From Eudorina sp. 2006-703-Eu-15 (taxonomy: Eukaryota; Chlorophyta; Chlorophyceae; Chlamydomonadales; Volvocaceae), in the NCBI GenBank assembly GCA_003117195.1, contig BDSI01000044.1:689039-753038 (forward strand): DNA of 64,000 nt. The letters are read 5' to 3'. Position numbers and translations under genes: made by a program. Numbering within the stretch: position 1 is the stretch's first letter; each line of letters starts with the position of its first letter. Of this stretch, positions 49,316 to 60,200 are shown piece by piece. The notes under the pieces are model-generated. The model saw only the letters and a program-made list of their open reading frames with translations, ran no database searches and was not told the DNA's origin.

Positions 49316-51247
49316 CTACCCCTCTGAACACCGCGTCCTAGCTCCTACCACTCCAAGGCTCTTCTCGAACTTCGCGAACTCCTTGAGTCCCTCCTCCTCC
49401 GACTCGTCCGGCGGGGCCTGCACACAGCCGCGCGCGGCGGAGCGCCACCCACCTCACATCACAAGACCGGACGCACGGACGGACGTACGCAGCACGTCGT
49501 TCCCTGAACCCACCACGACGTTCACCGAACCCAACCACGCTGATCTTCGGTTGGGGCCCTACACAGGGCCCCCTTCGGCCCGCGCTCGCTGTCGCGGGGC
49601 ACCGATACGGCACCCCACAAGTACGAGCTTCCGGTCCCCCACGGTCTGTCGGCCCCCGCAGCTTCCTCCACCCACCTCAATGACCCCCTTGACCTCGGGG
49701 ACGTAGTGCATCAACATGTTCTCGATGCCGCTCTTGAGGGTGACCGTGGATGAGGGGCAGGTGCTGCAGGCGCCCTGAGGACAGGAGCACACAATCAACC
49801 TTCGTAACAGGGTCGGGTGGCGTAAAGCTCTTTCCTTGACTGCATACTGTTCAACGCCCAGGTGCTGTGCAGCATGTATGGGCTGCTGCAGCTCGACGAG
49901 CCACCTTGCATGAGCACGCATGAACACGCCGTGAAGGCAGCGGCTGCAACAAACACCACCCTTACCCTGCGGACGGTGCAGCGCCACCAACGGACCAGCT
50001 CATTCCGCGCTTGCACACAGATACACATCGCTATATAACGCCATATTTTCAATGTACTGGTGGTAACGGTGCCAGCATGTCACCACATTGCCGGGTCCTG
50101 TGATTCCAGTTTCTGACACAAGCAATGCTCAACTCACCACGAGCTTGACCATGACCATTCCCGTGTCCTCCTCAAACCCCTTGTACACGATGTCGCCCCC
50201 GTCCTCCTGCACTGCCGGTCGGATGCGCGTCTCCAGCAGCTCCTTGATCATGGCCACCACCTGACCAGGGAGGGAGGGAGGGAGGGGGAGGGGCGGGGCA
50301 GGGAAGGGTAAAGGGAAGGCAGGCAGAGAGATAAGTCGGGGTTTGGCCACAGGCGCAACACGTCTGTCCCTAACCTGTTGACCCCTCCCCAGACAGGCGC
50401 AGTGATCCCCCGCCCGTGACTCGGCCTTGCTTGCCACGTCAGCACTCAGCAGGGCATCCCCCGGGGTCACGCGCAGTCACGCCCGCACCTCGCTGTCGTC
50501 CGGGTGGATGGCGGTGTCGGAGCTGGCCAGGGCCGCCGCGTCCGACACCAGCGGCTCCCCGGAGGCGTAGAAGTCCATGATGGCCGCGAAGATGTCGGGT
50601 CTGAGCACGGGCCAGGTGTAGTCCTCCCGCTTGGTGACCGTCACGAAGTCGGAGCCGAAGAAGACGGAGGTGATGCCGTCCACGGTGAAGAGCTTCTTGG
50701 CCAGGGGGGACTTCATGCCCTCGCGAGCCGAGGTGAACTCCAGGGTGCCACTCTGGCGGGGGTCGTCCGGGAGGGCGGGGGTTGGGTATGTTGGGTGTAT
50801 TGGGTGTATGCATTATAGAGCGGTGGAGGTGGGAGTGGGATTGCGACTGAGGGCTCGGTGCCCCAGGGATTCACCCCAGGCCGCAACTGTATTTATCATT
50901 CCTTTGTAATACATAGGGGGTCGCCCCCGTCAGGCAGTCGCCTGGCGTGTTGTTGCTCATTCGATGACCCAAATCCCAATGCCTCAGCCAGCGCTCAGCC
51001 CATCCCGGTCGCCAGGGCACGCGTCCGTGGTGAACAGCAGGTGACTCCCCACCTCCATGACGGGCTTGCCGGGTATGAACATGAGGCTGTTAGGGTTGGG
51101 TGTCGGCTGCGTCTGGATGAACATCGTCCGCGTTTGGCCCAGGGCGTGATGCCACGGCCAGGCTGCGGGAGTGGGTTGGTGGCGCGCCAGCTCGACGGCG
51201 GAGGTCGACGCCCCAGCCCCGCCCCTTGCAAGGACGCCGTTAGGCAT
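49316..51247 (-). CDS. NFU: NFU iron-sulfur cluster scaffold, probably mitochondrial
   Basis: Five in-phase exons, 51247-51053, 50752-50489, 50260-50138, 49774-49676 and 49417-49316, encode 260 residues. Residues 1-40 are Arg/Ala/Ser-rich without acids, like a mitochondrial presequence. The Nfu N domain follows ([59 protein letters not shown]). The Nfu C domain is [29 protein letters not shown] and [20 protein letters not shown], with the cluster-binding CxxC at Cys197/Cys200. These proteins pass 4Fe-4S clusters to lipoate synthase and respiratory complexes. The two-domain order matches human NFU1 and plant NFU4/5 rather than plastid NFU1-3. The Glu-rich C-terminal 30 residues are a modest extension. 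Confidence 0.95.
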
Positions 51248-52614
51248 GGTGGCTGCATAGTGAAGGCTTGAGCACTGCTGGAGCGCCACAGCAGCAGCCT
51301 GCCTCGGCCGGCATAAGGGTCGATGAGCGGTTAAGCGGTAGTAGCGGTAGTTTGGCGGACCTCTAGCAAGACCATGACGAAGACTTAACTAATGTAGATC
51401 TCCAAGTGGTTATTAGGTCGCCTTCTCACCTCGGCACACACGCCAGTGCGTTGCAGCGACCCGATGAGGCTGGCCGCTCGCAAGAAACATCCGGCTGAGC
51501 GCGTCATGTCGCAATGTCAATCCGGTACCAACGTAATCAATTACACATGTGAAAGATACAAAATACTTCCTCCTAATTTGGATGCCTCTGCGTGCCGAGT
51601 TATAGATGGATGCAGTATTCTCGAGACGCATACGTCGGTGTCAATTGAAGGCCCCGTGCAACGTCATGGCCTGATAAGGCTGTTCAGAATACATGAATTC
51701 CATAGCTAGATATCCTGACGAGACTCCGCCTTGCGAAATGTCGTACGACTCTGGCATCCTAGGCCGTACTTGCATTGCTTCCTAAGCTGAGACGCTCCCG
51801 GCAGTCAAACCAGCGCTCGGATGTCCCATTCGTACACCACCACCGGCCCACCGACATTCCCTCACCATCAAATTGACCACCATGAAAGAGGCCCATGCTT
51901 GGTCAAACGGAAGCAACGGCCCCCTTTCCGGCGTGCGACGATGGATGCCTTCTGTAGCTCCACAAAACACGCTGACTGCCTGCTGACTACACGAGGATCG
52001 TGTGCCACAAACCACATGCCACACTGTGCACAAGGGGAGGCGAACGATCTCAGCCTTCGTGGGATCCTGTACTGGCTTGCACCTTACGGTCCGACTCCAC
52101 CCAGGCTCCCGAAGCGAGAGGTGGTCCCAGTCGTTATAATCGTCATCGTCGTCGGTTCGGTTGCCTGTTTCCCCCGGCGCCCCCAGTGTGCGACAGATTG
52201 CACTCCTGCATACGGTAGTAGCCCGGCAGGCACACCGCCATCCTTCCTCCCGTGATGCCCCGCCAGGTGCAGTTTACCGGGTCCTGGAGCCCTGCGCGCT
52301 GCGAGCCTGCGACGTATAGGGCCCCTATAATCTCGACCCCGCCACAGGCGGCGCCCCCGCTGGGCCGCTCCCCAGCGCGCTGTCGCGCACGTGTCACGCG
52401 CGCCAGGCATGCCGACACCCACGTGGCGCTGTTTCGTTTTTGCAGGGTGTGGTGAGGAGGCTACGGCGGTCACCGATGACCACCAGCGGTTTCGCCTCCC
52501 ACCGGCCACCTGTGGGCTTCTTGGCGCCTGCACCCTGCTGGGGCCGCTTCCCGGTCGCGCACACTGCGCCGACCGACCACACCCGGGCTCCAGCTCCCGC
52601 TCCCGCGTCTCCCT

Positions 52615-52663
52615 CTCCCCTTCCCCCTCCCCTTCCCCCTCCCCTTCCCCCTCCCCTTCCCCC
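52615..52663. repeat. 12-bp CT-rich tandem repeat
   Basis: Four units of CTCCCCTTCCCC. The Ser-Pro and Gly-Glu open frames in both directions are products of the repeat. Confidence 0.9.
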
Positions 52664-52862
52664 AACTCGCATGCTTTCTCTACACTTCTAGTGGTAGGCA
52701 GCTAGGGCCCCCGTTGGGGAGCACCGATGATCATGGCTGGTCCCTTTGCGGGGCGCCCCCTGTGACAATCTATTCACTACGTCTACCTGATCTAGGTGTA
52801 ACGCGCAGCATCCGGAAACACATCGAAAATCATCGTTCGATTGGTTCATTGATTCGCAGCCG

Positions 52863-52867
52863 TTACA
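52863..52867 (-). terminator. probable oxygenase poly(A) signal TGTAA
   Basis: TGTAA on the minus strand, 113 bases after the stop at 52980. Confidence 0.55.
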
Positions 52868-52979
52868 CCCCGATAGTCCTAAAACTGCCACAGCCAGTCG
52901 ATCTCAGCGACACCGCCGGGTCACCCTCCCCCGGCGCGACGTCCGCCGCCCCCCGGCCTGTCCTCAGCCCCTCACGCGC

Positions 52980-55900
52980 TCACAGCCACTCCATCGCGGG
53001 CTTGAGCTGGCCCCGCGCCAGCTGCTCCACCACCGGCAGGTACCTGGCCAGGGAGCGCCGGATGAGGGCCACCTGGAGCTCGGATGAGGAGGGGGACGAG
53101 GAGGAGGAGGGGGAGGGCGAGGGGCAGGAAATCTCTCAAGCGGGTAACGTACTAACGTTATCGCGAGGGGGGAAGGTCTCGAGGGAGGGACACCTGACAG
53201 CTGGCGGTCTTCACCGCCGCCGCCGCCGCCGCTGGGGCGATGTACGACACAGCGGCGTCAGTCCACGTGCGCGTGGCCGCGAGGGGGCCCTTTTTGTCGC
53301 ACAGCATGGCAGTACCATTCACCCAAACCCCATTGTCATATTTGTCAGCAAGCGGGGGACGGCGCGACCCCCATCCGAGGGGGGGGGGGGAAGAGACCCA
53401 GCACACGTGCGTGTCACCCAGCTCCCCACCCACCCACCCACCTCCCGGTCGTGCTGCTCCAGCATGGCGGTCCGCGCCTCCGAGGCCTCGTGGCTCTCCT
53501 CCAGCGACCGGGCCCTGCATGGACAGGAGGTCGATGATGGCCGCACGGCCGACGGGTTGTAGACGGGTGATGGCAGCACGGAAGGGCCCAATGCGGGCTC
53601 AATGCCCCAGGTTCGACTTCACCAGGGGACGCCGCGCTTTCTGGGTCGCGGGCAGCCGCGCGCTTTCTGGGTCGGACACCGCGGACCGGGGAGTTCTGGG
53701 GCCGCACGTGGACCCACGGGTCACGGCCGGGTGCCTTGCCACCCGGTGCGGGGCTCCACAGCCGCAGGAGCCCGGAGATGCAGGCGAGGGTCTCCACCCT
53801 TTCTCTTACCCCTTTTTCAGTCACCGTTTCTCTTACCCCTTTTTTGTCACCGTTTCTCTTACCCCTTTTTTTTCAATTCTCTTACCCACCCTCCTCCCTG
53901 GATCGGGAACCCGGAACCCGCTGCGAAAGGGCATCCCTGGTCGTACCATTCCAATGCGTACACCAGCTTGCACACGTGCTGTCGTACATGGGGATGCATC
54001 AGGAACCGCGCCGCGGCCTCGGGGTCCTCCGCGGGGGAGGTGGTGGGCTCCAGGGAAGCCAGTGAGGGTGTGTGCCGTACGAAAGCACGCCTGCCAGACA
54101 GCCAGGAAGGCATCCGTAACGAAGTGCGGTGGCATCGCATGCAGATGCACGTGCACGTGCACATGCACATGCACATCGTCCTAAAGACGAGGCGCGCTCT
54201 CTCCCTCTTATAGTGGTCCTGAACAGCTGTGCTAGCCCTCCTGCCCACGCACCCCATTCAGCGGCCCCCCGTCGCTTCCCGCGGCTCACCAGTTGCCTTC
54301 CACACACACACACCCGCGCACCTGCGGCTCTGCGACAGCCAGATCGTGAAGCAGCACCTGCCGGGGGCTGCGGCGGGCAGTACCCGGTGGGCCATGCGGG
54401 TGGAGGCGAACAGCACGAGGCGGTCCTCCAGGGGGGCCACGTCCAGGGGGGCGGAGGGGAAGGGGTACAGCCGCAGCTGGCCGCCGTGCTCCTCAGTCCA
54501 CCTTTTAGGGGGGCCAAGGGGGGCAAGGGAGGATGCGGGGTGCTGTTTTGCGGTTTCTCTGTCTTGATTGACGTGAGGGAGTGGGAGGCGGGGCATTAGG
54601 GGGAGGCGGCGGGCCCAGGGATGCACCCCGGGAGGGGCGATCGACGCATGGTCAAGACGCTCCATACAGGTGTGCTGAAAGCCCAGATGAAGGCCCAGGT
54701 GGCAATTTTCACCACCGGTGACATACTGCACCCCGCTGCGGAGAACCATCTCTCCGGGGTCTTCCCGCTTCCGTGTTGGAGGGCGAGAACGGGGCGGCGC
54801 CAGCTTCGGGCCAGCGCCGAAGTACGGCCCTGGTGTACGGTGGCGATCTGTGGTACGGCAGGCTTGTACCCCTGTACCCCCCCACTTGTCAAGCTGTCCT
54901 CCTAAACACCCACACGACCCACCCCGGGTTGAGGTAGAAGATGGCGGTGACGCGGCGGCCGTCCAGTTGCTCGTCACTGTCGTAGTGCATGGGGAAGCAG
55001 CCGCCGCCGCCCGCGTTGTACTGCAGCTTTATTGCCTGAAGGACACGGGGGAAGTGTACGGCGTTTGCGTGGCCACAGCCGATCATTCTCTGGGCCTGAC
55101 ACCCCTCGGGACAGGTGGTGTTGGTGGGGAGCCGTTAAGCGGCTGAGTGCTGCCCGGGTTTCGCCGTCGTTCTCCCTCCCAGCCAGAGCCTTGCCCCGCC
55201 AACCCCCTGCACTCACCCGTTCGCTCCCAGCTCCCCTCTGGTCTGCATGTCGCCGCGGCGGTGCCGAGCTCATCGAATTGGCACCCTGCCCCCTTCCGTT
55301 TCTTTTTAATCCCCTTCTGTTGATTCCAAGTTCCTCACCCCCATCCCCGCCCCCGACCCCCACCCCCACCGACCTGCGAGTCGAGGGTCAGCTGCGGCAG
55401 GAAGAGGCTGAGCAGTGTGGCCAGGGTGCGGTCCGTGTTGAGGGAGGAACACATGGGCGAGGCGGCCTGCGACGGCGCCAAGCAGCGCACAACAGGACGG
55501 CAAGATGGGACGAGCAACCCGGCCGCCCATATACGCCCGTAAATCCCTGGCCGCATCTGCGTCGATGCCAACATCCTCCTCCTGGATGGATGTAAACCGT
55601 CCGTGTGACTGACGTCCTCCGTACATACACAGCGTGCCCGACGAATGGCTGCCAATACCCCTACGTGTACGAATATGTATGGAGGGCCATGCGAGCGTGT
55701 GTACGAACCTGGATCCCGGAATCCAATGTCAGCTCAGCCTCGTGAATGTGAGACTTCTCCAGCAGGGACGTGTTGTTGTCTCGGACCTGGAGGCCACGCA
55801 GTACGGGCCGGTGATGTGGTGGTGGTGGTGGTGGTGGTGGTGGTGGGGAGGATGAGGACGGGGTGTAAGGGGCTCAAGAATGCGGCGCCAATAGTCCAAT

Positions 55901-56386
55901 CAAGGCGGAAGGCGTGCGACGGGGCCTGCTGTGCGCGACAAGGCCCTGCAAGGCTGTGAGGGTTACCCTGGCGCCCCCAAACGCACCAAATGCGTACAGT
56001 TCTTGTGCATCAGCCCCCGTTCGTACAGCTGCAGGACTTCTGAACGCAGCTGCCGGGCGACGTCCCGGCCAAACACGCCGTCCACAACAGCGTAGCCCTT
56101 TCGCCATGATACGGAAGAAAGGGAAAGATGCAATCAGAACGGACGTGCTCCCGTACGGGTTGGTCAAAATGCATTTCAGGCGCCCAAGCCACTGCATATG
56201 GTATTATTTGCCAAAAGACGGACGTACATTATCGTTTAGATGCTGGGCGACGTCGGGTGTAATTGCCTTTTCGAAAGCGCTAGCCACCTCCGGACCGGCT
56301 GAAACAGCCGAGCTTAGAAATTGCAACGAAGGACCAGATCTAAATATTTGACTATTAAATACTCGGACTGCTGCACGAAACGCCAT
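52980..56386 (-). CDS. 2-oxoglutarate/Fe(II) oxygenase (prolyl-hydroxylase fold), possibly organellar
   Basis: Ten exons in unbroken phase, 56386-56228, 56097-55987, 55786-55709, 55466-55374, 55035-54923, 54501-54322, 54090-53947, 53514-53442, 53289-53194 and 53072-52980, encode 379 residues. The N-terminus MAFRAAVRVFNSQIFRSGPS is basic and Ser-rich, like an organelle targeting peptide. GYAVVDGVFGRDVARQLRSE opens the oxygenase fold. Iron ligands are His164 and Asp166 (FPMHYDSDEQL) and His223 (RMAHRVLP). Arg233 (PGRCCFTIWL) should hold 2-oxoglutarate. RRVTAIFYLNPGW and EHGGQLRLYPFP match the 2OG-FeII_Oxy_3 type. Residues 245-379 are a mostly helical extension I do not recognise (RFLMHPHVRQHVCKLVYALE, RRSLARYLPVVEQLARGQLK). 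Substrate is unknown. Exon 9 has a weak acceptor (AAAAAG). Confidence 0.88.
53800..53890. repeat. 26-27-bp minisatellite in the oxygenase intron 7
   Basis: TTTCTCTTACCCCTTTTT begins at 53800, 53827 and 53853, separated by CAGTCACCG or TGTCACCG. A degenerate fourth copy starts near 53878. Confidence 0.9.
54141..54178. repeat. (GTGCAC/CATGCA)n hexamer tract
   Basis: Alternating purine-pyrimidine hexamers GCACGTGCACGTGCACATGC and continuing, in the intron between oxygenase exons 6 and 7. Confidence 0.8.
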
Positions 56387-57240
56387 CTTGTTTACTAACT
56401 AGCCTTTCGGGATAGAAGCATTGGCTCATGCAAGGCAAAAACCTTAAAGTTTGAAGTTGTTGATATATCAATAATTGACACTGGGTAGGTCGGGGGCCAA
56501 GCCTTTGTGGAATTGCATGTGCAAATCCGAAGCTGAGACCCACAGCCTGCAAAGGGCCCAATGCAGCCAGCACGAGGGCTTGGCGAGTTACATGCTAGTC
56601 CAGGTTTAACATTTAGGCAAGGAGCTCTTGATGAAGGATCGATTCCTCAAAACGGAGGTGAGCTTACTCATCCTTCGGCGTCTCCTGTACTTCGCAAACA
56701 ATGCATTCCAACTAAGCGCTTCATTTCTCCACTCCATATGCCATTTGAGTGGCTGTACACAACTCGATTAGTCAACCGCGACCAATGAAAACCCTTCCAT
56801 GTTCCAATTCCGCCCAACTTCCGCGAGCGAGACTGGGTAACGGCTAAAACATCAACATGTCATTAAACGTCAACCAAGTCAACCTAACATGCCGAAACTT
56901 CCGTGCCGCAACACCACCTTCGCAACCAACGCTTCACATCCAACCACCCGCCACGCTCCTACCCCGTTCTCTTCCTTCTCGGCGTCTCCGGTGGCGTTTT
57001 CGGGCTATCAAAGGGCCCAGCGCACAACGCCCCCGCCTTCGGCGCCAAGTGTAGCAGCACCAACAGCTCAGCCCAGGCCGCATCCCCCTCGCATCCGCCC
57101 CCACCCCCACCCCAGCCGCAGTCGACTTCCCCCCCACCCTCGTCCTCGTTGCCGCCATTGATGCCCGCGGACCTTCTTCCGGGTGCCAGCGGCGGTGGCG
57201 GCGGCGGCGGCGGTGGCGGTCCCACAGGCGGCGGCGGCAG
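56387..57240. other. gap between the oxygenase start and the monooxygenase stop
   Basis: 854 bases. It holds the oxygenase promoter and the 3' UTR of the monooxygenase, both on the minus strand. No gene, TATA box or TGTAA at useful spacing was identified. Confidence 0.55.
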
Positions 57241-60200
57241 TCAGAAGGCGCCCAGGGCCCGGGAGATCCGGCGCTGTACGGCCTGCTGCGCGACGTCGCT
57301 GACGCTGTCCGCCGCCGTCGCGGCGGCGGCAGCGGCGGCACCCTCCGCCTTCTCCACCACGTAATCCTTGGCGCGGCTCGCGGCGCCGCCGATGCCCTCG
57401 ACAGCCACCACCGCCGGCGCCGCCACCGCCGCGGCCGCCTGAGCCACCGCCACGGGAGCTGCCGAGGTCGGGGAGGAGGGGACACCGGGACACCGGCCGT
57501 GGTGAAGAAACCAGGCATCGGTACGTCACCCAACCGTACTGTCGTACATCAAGTGACAGACGTTCGGAAGTACGGCGGACCTCGGCGCCCCTGACAGCTA
57601 AGCTACACTCCAGCAAAGGTCACCTGGCCACACACCACTCAACACATTGGTTGTACTGCACTCCGGTGCTGTACTCGTCATCAGTCATCCATCGACCGTA
57701 TTATCGACATCCTTGATTCTACCTCCACCTGAACCCCTTGTCTGCGATGAGGCAACTAACTTCCTTCAGGAACCCTGGTACGGCGATCTTGTCACTGTGC
57801 TGCTCCAGGGGGGCGTTTAGCTTGCTCCCCCAGGACGGTCCCAAGACACTGTCGTACGGTCCCAAGACACTGTCGTACGGTCCCAAGATATTGTCGTACG
57901 GCCCCATCAGCTCACCCTTGGTGCCCTGCAGCAGCTTGTCCACCCGCCACCAGGGCCGCCGCTGATCCTCATCCACGGGGGGAAGAGCAGGCGGGGGCTG
58001 GGACGCTGTGGCGGAGGGTTTCCCCCCTGTGCCGCCGGCGTCGCCGCGGCGCCGCCACGCCCACCGCCGCCTGCGCCACCACCGGCGTCTCGGCGGCTCC
58101 GGCTCCGCCTCGGTCTCCACCTCGGCGGGCGCCTTCGTCGCCGCCGCCACGCCCGCCGCCACGCTGCCCGTCTCCCCCGCCACACGGCCCGCGCGCTGGC
58201 TGATGGCGGTGACCCGGCGGCGCACGTCGTCGAGTATGGCAGCCGCGGCGGTGAAGGGGCCCAGGTTCTCTAGGCCGAGGCGGCGCAGCGCCGCCGCGGT
58301 GCCCAACCAGAGCCCGCCGCCCGCGCCTGAGGCATCGTGATCGGTCGTGTACGGAAGCGACCCATGGGTTTCTGGGTTGCTGCGACCCATGGGTTTAGAG
58401 ACCCTCACGGCATGGCCGGTGCGGCAACCGATCAACCGCCAACACCAAGGTGGTTGCGCCCCAACAACACAACCAGCAAACCAGCATGCAAACCCCTAAA
58501 GCACAACCCAACGGCGCCCGGTCTACCTTCCCACTTCAATGCCTCGAATTCTCCCCTCGCTTTCGCGGCGGCCCTCATCTGGCACAAGTCGCAGCCCACA
58601 CCCGCCAGGCGACCTCACCCCATCGCACACACCCGCCCCACGCCCTCACCCGCCAGGGCCGTGAGCCACAGCAGCCGCCCCGCCGCCCCCACCAGTCGCC
58701 AGCCCAGCGGCGGACTCAGCCGGTGGAAGGTGGCCCCGTGCAGCGCCGTGTTGTAGTCCAGCAGCGCCTGACTCAGGCCGGAACTGGTGGCGGAGGGGGT
58801 GGAGTTGGCGGCCATGGCCAGCTGCGGGAGTCGGTAGGGGGGCGTGGATCGGGGCGAGGTGGTGGGCAGGAGGGCGGACGCCGTTGGGCTGCAAGGTGAG
58901 GGTGCGGTGACCGGTGCGCGGATGACGGGGGATGTGCAGCGATACGGATGACGAGCGTACACAGAACTTGGATTGCGGATAACCATTTTGGATGAAAGGC
59001 AGATGACCTGAGGTGCCGGCTACCGACTTCGAAGGCGGCTGGTCAGCGAGGAGGTGAAGCGGTTGGCGAAGAAGTCCCAACGACCGCGGCCGATGAGGCG
59101 GAATGGTGGCGGTAATGGCGGTGGTAAATAGCGGTGGTAATAGCGGTGGTGATGACGGCGGTTCGGGCCCCCCTGGGAGGCACCCGTAGACCCTAACGGA
59201 AATCAACCGCCAACCCGTCCCCCCGCCCCACCCCTCCGCCCCAACACCCCCGACATCTCCCCCCCCACACACACGTCTCTTATCTAAACACCCACACACC
59301 CACATCCCCCCCCCTCCCACACACGTCTCTTATCTAAACACCCCCACACCCACACACCCCCACACCTGCATGACATGTCGCCACCTGGGTTTCCGCTCCG
59401 CCTCGTACCGCCGCAGCGCCTCCTTGTGGAGCCCGTGGCGCTGTACGGACCAGCCCAGTACGGCAGCGTCCTCAAGGGCCTTGCGGTCAAAGGACCCGGG
59501 AGAAGCCGACAGCCGGTTACCCCGGCGGGGGAAGACGAAGCGGATAGGCGGGTGGGGACTGGAGAGGAGGCCGCACGGTCGGGTGCCCCGCGGGGGAAAT
59601 CGGGCGGTGCCCCGCCCAGTGCCAAGCTGCCCACCCAACTCCCACCCACCCACTCCCGAGGCTTCTCGCGGTTCACTTTTCTTTTACCCACTCCCGCTCG
59701 ATGCCGCCCCCACCTGGTTTTCCTCCTGGCTGGACGGCCGCATCGGGTGCGCCGCCTCCCCCAGGATCAGCACCCGGCCCCGGCCCAGGGCCGACGGCAG
59801 CTCGCTGGCCCGCCGCACCCACACCGCCGCCTCCACCACCGCCGACGGCCGCGTGTTGCGCAGCATGGCGCGAACCTCGGGCGGGAAGCCCGCGAACATC
59901 ACCATCAGCTTCTGCGGCCACGTGCGCGTCACGTGGGGGTTAGGGTGGGTATGTGTTTAACAAGAAGCCCACCCATAACCGCCCAGGTCCGGATACTTAC
60001 CAAACCCTGTATGTGTTACTTAAGCAGGCAGAACAGGAGTGCGTGATGTGCGAGGGGCCGAGTGGCGCCCAATAGTTTGCCCGTATGCGTATAAAATATA
60101 CCCATTGCCCGACCCTGTATGTGTGTTTAGAATTGCAACCCGCCCGCCCGCCCGATCCCTGTATGTGTGTATGTGTGTGTGAGTGTGTGTTTAGGTATGA

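Larger units (their letters stand above)
51248..52979. other. 1.7 kb between the NFU start and the oxygenase stop
   Basis: Both neighbours run on the minus strand, so this holds the NFU promoter and the oxygenase 3' UTR. A minus-strand TGTAA at 52863-52867 lies 113 bases after the oxygenase stop. A 12-bp CT-rich tandem repeat lies near 52615-52663. No coding region could be supported. Confidence 0.6.

Noticed and set aside
52084..52665. Minus-strand open frame ending in Gly-Glu repeats
   Set aside because: The repeat part comes from the 12-bp CT tract, and the rest shows no motif or conserved splice context.
53585..53640. AGGTTCGACTTC, a second B-box-like sequence
   Set aside because: No cloverleaf can be formed. 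It lies in an intron of the oxygenase.
57837..57899. Three 21-bp repeats as a CRISPR-like array
   Set aside because: The units are directly adjacent with no spacers, in a eukaryotic intron.
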